From Rhodoferax sp. (GTDB taxonomy: Bacteria; Pseudomonadota; Gammaproteobacteria; Burkholderiales; Burkholderiaceae_C), in NCBI GenBank assembly GCA_029865675.1, contig JARXAU010000223.1, positions 1-11,032 on the forward strand: 11,032 nt of DNA, read 5' to 3'. Below the pieces are notes generated by a model. The model saw only the letters and a list, made by a program, of their open reading frames with translations, was not told where the DNA came from and ran no database searches. This document shows, piece after piece, positions 6,502 to 11,032 of the stretch. Both the position numbers and the translations under genes were made by a program. How positions within the stretch are numbered: the first letter of the stretch is position 1; every line of letters starts with the position of its first letter.

Positions 6502-6999
6502 ATGAACCTGACCATCAACGGCCAAGCGGTGCAAACCGACACGCCTGCCGATATGCCCCTTTTGTGGGTATTGCGCGACCAACTCCAACTCACCGGCACC
6601 AAGTTTGGCTGCGGCGTGGCCGCCTGTGGCGCCTGCACCGTGCTGGTGGACGGCCAAGCGGTGCGCTCCTGCGTGACGCCAGCGTCTTTGACGGTGGGCA
6701 AAAGCATTCGCACCATCGAATCCTTGGGCAGCGCCGCGCAACCCCACGCCCTGCAACTGGCCTGGGTGGCCGAGCAAGTGCCCCAATGCGGCTACTGCCA
6801 AAGCGGCATGCTCATGGCCGCCGCAGCGCTGCTAGAGCGCACGCCCCAACCCAGCGACGCCGACATTGACGCCGCCATGACCAACATCTGCCGCTGCGGC
6901 ACCTACCAGCGGGTACGCGCCGCCATCCACCGGGCAGCGGGCACGGGCCAAGTCACTACGGCCCAAGTCGCGGCCCCAGCGCAAGAGGTGACTGCATGA
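6502..6999 (+). CDS. iorA: 2Fe-2S small subunit of a molybdenum hydroxylase (isoquinoline 1-oxidoreductase alpha type)
   Basis: This 165-residue electron-transfer subunit of a xanthine-oxidase-family enzyme passes electrons from the molybdopterin subunit to an outside acceptor. The plant-type 2Fe-2S domain (1-75) has Cys37, Cys42, Cys45 and Cys57 in TKFGCGVAACGACTVLVDG. The all-helical second domain has Cys96, Cys99, Cys130 and Cys132 in QCGYCQSGM and NICRCGTYQRVR. All eight cluster ligands are present. I chose ATG 6502 because GAGGAAA at 6489-6495 is a good ribosome binding site 6 nt upstream; a TTG at 6487 lies upstream of that site. Its stop overlaps the start of the large subunit gene (ATGA), so translation is probably coupled. 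The symbol is by family; the real substrate is not known and could be an aldehyde or an N-heterocycle. Confidence 0.9.
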   Translation: MNLTINGQAVQTDTPADMPLLWVLRDQLQLTGTKFGCGVAACGACTVLVDGQAVRSCVTPASLTVGKSIRTIESLGSAAQPHALQLAWVAEQVPQCGYCQSGMLMAAAALLERTPQPSDADIDAAMTNICRCGTYQRVRAAIHRAAGTGQVTTAQVAAPAQEVTA

Positions 7000-9263
7000 A
7001 GCGCCGCACCTGGATACTGAGCGCACTGGGCGCCACTGGCGCCTTGGTGGTGGGCTGGGGCGTGATGCCCGCGCGCTCGCGCCTGGGCACGCCCGACACC
7101 ATGTTGTCTACGCAGGGCGATGTGGCGCTGAACGGCTGGATCAAGATCGCCCAAGACGGCAGCGTGGTGCTGGCCATGGCGCGCAGCGAAATGGGCCAGG
7201 GCGTGCACACCGCCCTCGCTATGCTGGTAGCCGAAGAACTGGACGTGCCGCTAGCGCGCGTGCGCCTGGAGCAAGCAGGCACTGACGCCATTTACGGCAA
7301 TGTGTCTCTGTTTTTGGGCAGCCTGCCCTTTCACCCACTGGATTCGGAAGGTGGCGCCAAGCCAGCCACGGTCCAGATGGGCGAATGGGTGGTGCGCAAG
7401 CTGGCGCGCGAGCTGGGCGTGAGCGCCACCGGCGGCTCGACCAGCGTGGCCGATGGATGGGAGCCGCTGCGCATGGCCGCAGCCACCGCACGCGCAAGCT
7501 TGGTGGACGCCGCCGCCGCGCAGTGGAAGGTGCCTGCCTCAGAAATCACCGTCACCGCCGGACGCCTGCAGCACGCTTCCGGCCCGTCGGCCCACTATGG
7601 CGAGCTGGCGCAGGCTGCGGCCGGCAGCACACCTGCGAATGTAGTACCCAAAGACCGCAAGGACTGGAAGCTGATCGGCACAGCGGCCCCGCGCTCTGAC
7701 CTGATTGCCAAAGCCAATGGCAGCGCAGGCTTTGGCATGGACGTGCGCTTGCCTGGGCTGCTGTTTGCTGCCGTGCGCATGTCGCCCATGCTGGGCGGCA
7801 GCGTTGCGTCGCTGGACAGCAAAGCGGCGCTGGCCTTGCCCGGTGTGCAGCAGGTGGTGGCCTTGGACGCAGCGCATGGCTCAAGCGCCGGTTTTGCCGT
7901 GGTGGGCCAGACCACCTGGCACGCCCGCCAGGGCGCCCAGGCCGTGGTCGCCCAGTGGCAGCAACGCCCCCAAGGCGCGCTGGACACCAAGGCGATTGCC
8001 GCCGAACTGCAAAACCAGCTAGACCGCGAAAGCGGCTTCACTTTCTTTAACAAGGGCGACATCGACGCCACTGAAAAGTCTGCGTCCAAAACCCTGGAGG
8101 CCAGCTACACCGCGCCCTACCTGGCGCACGCCACCATGGAGCCGATGAACTGCACCGCGCAGGTCAAAGACGGCTTGGTGGAAGTTTGGGCGCCAACGCA
8201 AGTGCCGTCGTCCGCGCTGGCCGCAGCAGCCAAGGCTGCGGGGGTGAGCGAAGACAAAGTGACAGTTCATGTCACCTTGCTGGGTGGTGGATTCGGCCGG
8301 CGCCTGGACGTGGACTTTATCGCCCAGGCGGTGACAGTAGCGATAGCCACCGCAGGCAAGCCGGTGCAACTGTCCTGGTCGCGCGAAGAGGACATGGGTC
8401 ACGACTTCTACCGCCCCATGCACGCCGCGCGGCTCAAAGCCACGGTAGACGCACAAGGCCAGGTGCAAAGCCTGCGCATCAAGTCCGCAGGCGACGCTAT
8501 CTCACCACGCTGGATGGAGCGCGCCGTGCCGCTGCTCGCTGGCCCGGTGGACATGCCAGACAAAACCACTGCCGAGGGCTTGTTCGACCTGCCTTATGGC
8601 TTTACCCACCAGCACATGGCGCACGTGGCCACCAGCATGGGCGTGCCCGTGGGCTTTTGGCGCTCGGTGGGGCATTCGCACAACGCCTTTTTCTCCGAGA
8701 GCTTTATCGACGAGTTGGCGGCAGCCACGCAAAAAGACCCGTTGGAGTTTCGCCGCAGCCTGCTGCAAGCCGCGCCGCGCTACTTGGCGGTGCTCAACCT
8801 GGCCGCCAGCAAAGCCCAATGGGGCAGCGCGCTGCCCGCCGGTCGCGCGCGGGGCATTGCCTTGCACGAGTCTTTTGGCTCCATCGTGGCCCAAGTGGCC
8901 GAGGTGTCCCTGGAGGGCGGCGTGCCGCGCGTACACCGCGTGGTCTGCGCCATCGACTGCGGCACCGTGGTCAACCCCGCCATCGTGGCCCAGCAAATGG
9001 AGGGCGCCGTGGTGATGGGCATCACCGCTGCCCTGTGGGGCAAGATTGACATTGCAGGCGGCGTGGTGCAGCAAAGCAACTTCACCAATTACCCCATGCT
9101 GCAACTCGCCCAGGCGCCGGTGGTGGAAACCCACATCGTCGCCAGCGAGCGCACGCCTGGCGGCGTGGGCGAGCCGGGCTTGCCGCCCATTGCGCCGGCG
9201 GTAGCCAACGCGCTGTTCACCTTGAACGGCCAGCGCCACCGCAGCCTGCCACTGGTGGCCTAG
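6996..9263 (+). CDS. iorB: Molybdopterin-binding large subunit of a molybdenum hydroxylase (isoquinoline 1-oxidoreductase beta type)
   Basis: The 755-residue catalytic subunit should hydroxylate an N-heterocycle or oxidise an aldehyde at a molybdenum cofactor. Visible family motifs are the early MGQGVHTALA (66-75), GGGFGRRLD (430-438), PVGFWRSVGHSHNAFF (551-566), VCAIDCGTVVNP (650-661) and GGVGEPGLPPIAP (722-734), where Glu726 is the expected catalytic glutamate. The N-terminus MKRRTWILSALGATGALVVG has a twin arginine followed by a hydrophobic stretch, so the assembled enzyme is probably exported by Tat or anchored in the membrane facing the periplasm; the small subunit lacks a signal and would travel with it. 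The length fits IorB-type proteins (about 700-780). The start overlaps the small subunit stop by 4 bp. The family's usual partners, a cytochrome c and an XdhC-like maturation protein, are not next to it. Confidence 0.9.
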   Translation: MKRRTWILSALGATGALVVGWGVMPARSRLGTPDTMLSTQGDVALNGWIKIAQDGSVVLAMARSEMGQGVHTALAMLVAEELDVPLARVRLEQAGTDAIYGNVSLFLGSLPFHPLDSEGGAKPATVQMGEWVVRKLARELGVSATGGSTSVADGWEPLRMAAATARASLVDAAAAQWKVPASEITVTAGRLQHASGPSAHYGELAQAAAGSTPANVVPKDRKDWKLIGTAAPRSDLIAKANGSAGFGMDVRLPGLLFAAVRMSPMLGGSVASLDSKAALALPGVQQVVALDAAHGSSAGFAVVGQTTWHARQGAQAVVAQWQQRPQGALDTKAIAAELQNQLDRESGFTFFNKGDIDATEKSASKTLEASYTAPYLAHATMEPMNCTAQVKDGLVEVWAPTQVPSSALAAAAKAAGVSEDKVTVHVTLLGGGFGRRLDVDFIAQAVTVAIATAGKPVQLSWSREEDMGHDFYRPMHAARLKATVDAQGQVQSLRIKSAGDAISPRWMERAVPLLAGPVDMPDKTTAEGLFDLPYGFTHQHMAHVATSMGVPVGFWRSVGHSHNAFFSESFIDELAAATQKDPLEFRRSLLQAAPRYLAVLNLAASKAQWGSALPAGRARGIALHESFGSIVAQVAEVSLEGGVPRVHRVVCAIDCGTVVNPAIVAQQMEGAVVMGITAALWGKIDIAGGVVQQSNFTNYPMLQLAQAPVVETHIVASERTPGGVGEPGLPPIAPAVANALFTLNGQRHRSLPLVA

Positions 9264-9269
9264 ACACGC

Positions 9270-9290
9270 CAGGCCCGCAGCGGGGGCCTG
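9270..9290 (+). terminator. Weak hairpin after the molybdo-hydroxylase operon
   Basis: CAGGCCC (9270-9276) pairs with GGGCCTG (9284-9290) around a 7-nt loop, 6 nt after the large subunit stop and just before the next gene. There is no T-tract. It marks a plausible operon end but could also be chance in GC-rich DNA. Confidence 0.35.
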
Positions 9291-9294
9291 CGCC

Positions 9295-9300
9295 TACACT
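9295..9300 (+). promoter_or_regulatory. Candidate -10 box just before the flavoprotein gene
   Basis: TACACT (4 of 6 to TATAAT) ends 7 nt before the ATG at 9308, where no Shine-Dalgarno is present. This repeats the geometry seen at 1859-1864 and 2707-2712 and would give a leaderless mRNA. No -35 is recognisable. Confidence 0.3.
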
Positions 9301-9307
9301 CGCCGCC

Positions 9308-10567
9308 ATGGAATGGTTTGATGTGGTGGTAGTAGGCGCAGGCGCGGCAGGATTGTTTTGCGCGGGCGCAGCCGGGCAGCGCGGCCTCAAAGTGCTGGTG
9401 ATAGACCACGCCGACAAGGTGGCCGAAAAAATCCGCATTTCCGGCGGTGGCCGCTGCAATTTCACCAACCTAGACACCACGCCAGCCAACTTCATCAGCG
9501 ACAACCCGCGCTTTTGCCGCTCCGCCCTGTCGCGCTACACGCCGCGCGATTTTGTGAATTTGCTGGCCAAGCATGGCGTGGCCCACCACGAAAAGCACAA
9601 GGGCCAGTTGTTTTGCGACCGCTCGGCCGAGGACATCATCCATGTGCTGCTGGCCGAGTGCGCCAGCGGCGGCGTCACCCGCTGGCAACCCTGCCGCGTC
9701 ACCAGCCTGCGCGCCATGGACCAAGACTCTGTGTCGGCAGGCGAACCAGCGCCGCGCTACCTGCTAGACACCAGCCACGGCACGGTCGCTTGCCAGTCGG
9801 TGGTCATTGCCACCGGCGGCCTGTCCATTCCCAAAATCGGCGCCACCGACTTTGGCTACCGCATTGCCCGCCAATTCGAGCTGCCAGTGGTGGCTACACG
9901 CCCCGCCCTGGTGCCGCTGACCTTTGACGAGGCCCAATGGGCGCCGTTTGCCCCACTCTCGGGCCTGTCTTTGCCGGTGCACATTGCCACGGGCAGCAAA
10001 AAGTCCGCCGTGTCGTTTTCAGAAGACCTGTTGTTCACCCACCGGGGGCTGAGCGGGCCGGGCGTGTTGCAAATCTCTAGTTATTGGCGAGCAGACACCC
10101 CTGTCCGCCTGAACTTGGCCCCTGGCAGCGATGTGGCCCAGCAACTGCTGCAAGCCAAAACCCGCTCGCGCAAGCTGCTGGCCAATGAACTGGCCGCCAT
10201 CGTGCCCAGTCGCCTGGCCGAAACCTGGGTCGCCCAAGGCACCGCCGTGGGCCAGCCCTGGGACCGCGCGGTGGCGGACACACCCGACAAAGCGCTTGCT
10301 GCGCTGGCCGAACGCATCAGCCGCTGGGAAATCACCCCCAGCGGCACCGAGGGCTACCGCAAGGCCGAAGTGACCGCCGGCGGGGTGAGCACAGCGGTGC
10401 TGTCGAGCCAAACCATGGAGTCACGCCAACGCGGGCTGTATTTCATTGGCGAGGTGGTGGACGTAACCGGCTGGCTAGGCGGCTACAACTTCCAATGGGC
10501 CTGGGCCAGCGCGCATGCGTGTGCCACGGCTTTGGCGCGGGCCAAATCTGGGTCGTTTGATGGGTAG
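9308..10567 (+). CDS. YhiN/HI0933-family FAD-dependent flavoprotein (BaiN-like)
   Basis: This 419-residue cytoplasmic flavoprotein belongs to the HI0933/YhiN family, which shares its fold with BaiN-type oxidoreductases. The Rossmann FAD site is DVVVVGAGAAGL (5-16) with the acidic end of strand two at VIDHADK (31-37). The family marker ISGGGRCNFTN is at 44-54, the second dinucleotide-site strand VVIATGG at 165-171, FTHRGLSGPGVLQIS at 243-257 and the C-terminal FAD motif GEVVDVTGWLGGYNFQWAWAS at 381-401. The length is typical. Substrate and partner are unknown for most members, so no reaction is assigned. It follows the molybdo-hydroxylase operon after a 44-bp gap but is probably transcribed separately. 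Its stop overlaps a short possible ORF. Confidence 0.9.
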   Translation: MEWFDVVVVGAGAAGLFCAGAAGQRGLKVLVIDHADKVAEKIRISGGGRCNFTNLDTTPANFISDNPRFCRSALSRYTPRDFVNLLAKHGVAHHEKHKGQLFCDRSAEDIIHVLLAECASGGVTRWQPCRVTSLRAMDQDSVSAGEPAPRYLLDTSHGTVACQSVVIATGGLSIPKIGATDFGYRIARQFELPVVATRPALVPLTFDEAQWAPFAPLSGLSLPVHIATGSKKSAVSFSEDLLFTHRGLSGPGVLQISSYWRADTPVRLNLAPGSDVAQQLLQAKTRSRKLLANELAAIVPSRLAETWVAQGTAVGQPWDRAVADTPDKALAALAERISRWEITPSGTEGYRKAEVTAGGVSTAVLSSQTMESRQRGLYFIGEVVDVTGWLGGYNFQWAWASAHACATALARAKSGSFDG

Positions 10568-10658
10568 AGTGACCGGCAATGCCATTGGCAATGCCCTGCG
10601 AAAGATCAAAGCTGAATCACAGCTGGATGAAAAGCTGTGTGTTTTGGCGCGGCTATAA
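10560..10658 (+). CDS. Possible 32-residue small protein between the flavoprotein gene and rpsU
   Basis: An ATG at 10560, overlapping the flavoprotein stop by 8 nt, opens a 32-codon frame beginning MGRVTGNAIGNALRKIK and ending VLARL, with TAA at 10656-10658 inside the rpsU TATAAT box. The peptide is partly charged (KIKAESQLDEK) and could form an amphipathic helix. There is no good Shine-Dalgarno, although translational coupling with the upstream gene is possible. I do not recognise it, and it may be a chance frame. Confidence 0.2.
   Translation: MGRVTGNAIGNALRKIKAESQLDEKLCVLARL
10575..10595 (+). repeat. Short direct repeat, two copies of a 9-mer
   Basis: GGCAATGCC occurs at 10575-10583 and 10587-10595, 12 bp apart. 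The junction forms the palindrome GCCA-T-TGGC (10581-10589). It lies 58 bp upstream of the rpsU -10 box, so it could be a regulator site or simply encode the GNAIGNA repeat of the small frame. Confidence 0.35.
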
Positions 10659-10659
10659 T
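10654..10659 (+). promoter_or_regulatory. -10 box of the rpsU promoter
   Basis: A perfect TATAAT stands in otherwise GC-rich DNA about 127 bp before rpsU. The -35 region (around 10631-10636, AAAGCT) is poor. Transcription would start at about 10666 and leave a leader of roughly 120 nt. Confidence 0.6.
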
Positions 10660-10665
10660 CCAAGG

Positions 10666-10785
10666 CTTTGCTGGCAAACCCCCGCTGCCTGATCAACTTT
10701 TTAGCGGGGAACACGCTGCACCTGGTACGGGAGGCCCGATCTTCCCCTGTGACCAGCGTCGGCACATTTTGGACACCCTTACCTA
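10666..10785 (+). other. Structured 5' leader of rpsU
   Basis: About 120 nt lie between the predicted start and the rpsU ATG. Visible pairings are CCCCGCT (10680-10686) with AGCGGGG (10703-10709), then ACGCTG (10713-10718) with CAGCGT (10754-10759), which encloses GGGA (10729-10732) with TCCC (10743-10746). The last bases before the ATG (CACCCTTACCTA) contain no Shine-Dalgarno. A control element for bS21 synthesis is possible; this is inference from the structure. Confidence 0.35.
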
Positions 10786-10998
10786 ATGACAACGATCCGT
10801 GTAAAAGAAAACGAACCCTTTGACGTCGCACTGCGCCGCTTTAAACGCACCATCGAAAAGCTCGGCTTGCTCACTGACTTGCGCGCCCGCGAGTTCTACG
10901 AAAAGCCCACCGCCATTCGCAAGCGCAAAAAAGCCGCTGCCGTGAAGCGTAACTACAAGCGCATTCGCAGCATGCAGTTGCCCAAGAAACTGTTCTAA
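10786..10998 (+). CDS. rpsU: 30S ribosomal protein bS21
   Basis: This 70-residue, strongly basic protein of the small ribosomal subunit sits near the 3' end of 16S rRNA and helps mRNA binding during initiation. The sequence MTTIRVKENEPFDVALRRFKR at the start, REFYEKPTAIRKRKKAAAVKRNY in the middle and SMQLPKKLF at the end are standard bS21, at the usual length. The -LF end replaces the more common -LY. The gene has its own TATAAT-containing promoter and no visible Shine-Dalgarno, which is notable for a protein that affects Shine-Dalgarno use. In many proteobacteria dnaG and rpoD follow; here the window ends first. Confidence 0.97.
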   Translation: MTTIRVKENEPFDVALRRFKRTIEKLGLLTDLRAREFYEKPTAIRKRKKAAAVKRNYKRIRSMQLPKKLF

Positions 10999-11011
10999 GT
11001 TTCTTCCGCTG

Positions 11012-11031
11012 CGCAAGGCCCAGGTCTTGCG
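11012..11031 (+). terminator. Possible hairpin after rpsU at the window edge
   Basis: CGCAAG (11012-11017) pairs with CTTGCG (11026-11031) around an 8-nt loop, 13 nt after the rpsU stop. The window ends at 11032, so a T-tract cannot be checked. It could terminate or attenuate transcription into downstream genes. Confidence 0.3.
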
Positions 11032-11032
11032 G

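Noticed and set aside
8186..9049. Plus-strand frame of 287 codons within the molybdo-hydroxylase large subunit gene
   Set aside because: It is an out-of-frame reading of the iorB coding sequence, Arg/Gly-rich and without domains.
10475..10831. Minus-strand frame of 118 codons across the rpsU promoter
   Set aside because: It runs through the rpsU start, the leader and the TATAAT box, and shows no family resemblance or ribosome binding site.
1..11032. Mobile elements, CRISPR arrays, tRNA/rRNA genes or phage remnants
   Set aside because: I saw no transposase or integrase frame, no regularly spaced repeats, no tRNA-like cloverleaf and no terminal inverted repeats. The only repeats are the short ones listed.

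Overview
The window looks like chromosomal DNA from a high-GC betaproteobacterium, most likely Burkholderiales and probably Comamonadaceae (Rhodoferax-like). This rests on the GC-rich third codon positions, the betaproteobacterial wording of CobA (VGKRGGCASTPQAF), the YbiB/CobA pairing and the form of the IorAB-type molybdo-hydroxylase. It is an inference from protein character, not a database match. I see no insertion sequence, phage gene, CRISPR array, tRNA or rRNA.

Layout. At the left edge, the first 35 codons of an exported protein run out of the window on the minus strand. Divergent from it is a small Hsp20/alpha-crystallin-domain protein (197-619). It converges on tsaD (minus strand, 660-1826; tRNA t6A synthesis) across a hairpin. 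Divergent from tsaD run a two-part GNAT acetyltransferase (1872-2654), a YbiB/TrpD2-type protein (2719-3624) and cobA (3634-4428; uroporphyrinogen-III C-methyltransferase), the last two 9 bp apart. A degenerate 21-bp tandem repeat separates cobA from a convergent MgtC/DUF4010 membrane-protein gene (minus strand, 4495-5766). That gene is broken by a single in-frame TAG at 5308-5310 and is otherwise intact. Divergent from it is a UspA-family stress protein (5922-6347), with a near-consensus FNR/ANR-type box between the two.

Next, behind a recognisable sigma70-like promoter, comes a two-gene operon for a periplasmic molybdenum hydroxylase of the isoquinoline 1-oxidoreductase type. It has a 2Fe-2S subunit (6502-6999) and a molybdopterin subunit with a twin-arginine N-terminus (6996-9263), overlapping by 4 bp. 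A YhiN/HI0933-family flavoprotein follows (9308-10567). The window closes with rpsU (bS21, 10786-10998), which has a perfect TATAAT and a structured leader of about 120 nt.

Functionally this is a mosaic of translation (tsaD, rpsU), tetrapyrrole synthesis (cobA), stress response (Hsp20, UspA) and redox genes, not one pathway. I found no convincing new defence or mobile system. The observations most worth a second look are the amber-interrupted MgtC/DUF4010 gene, the FNR-like box, a repeated start architecture suggesting leaderless mRNAs (no Shine-Dalgarno, with a -10-like hexamer 6-7 nt before ATG), the rpsU leader, and the duplicated 21-mer next to cobA.
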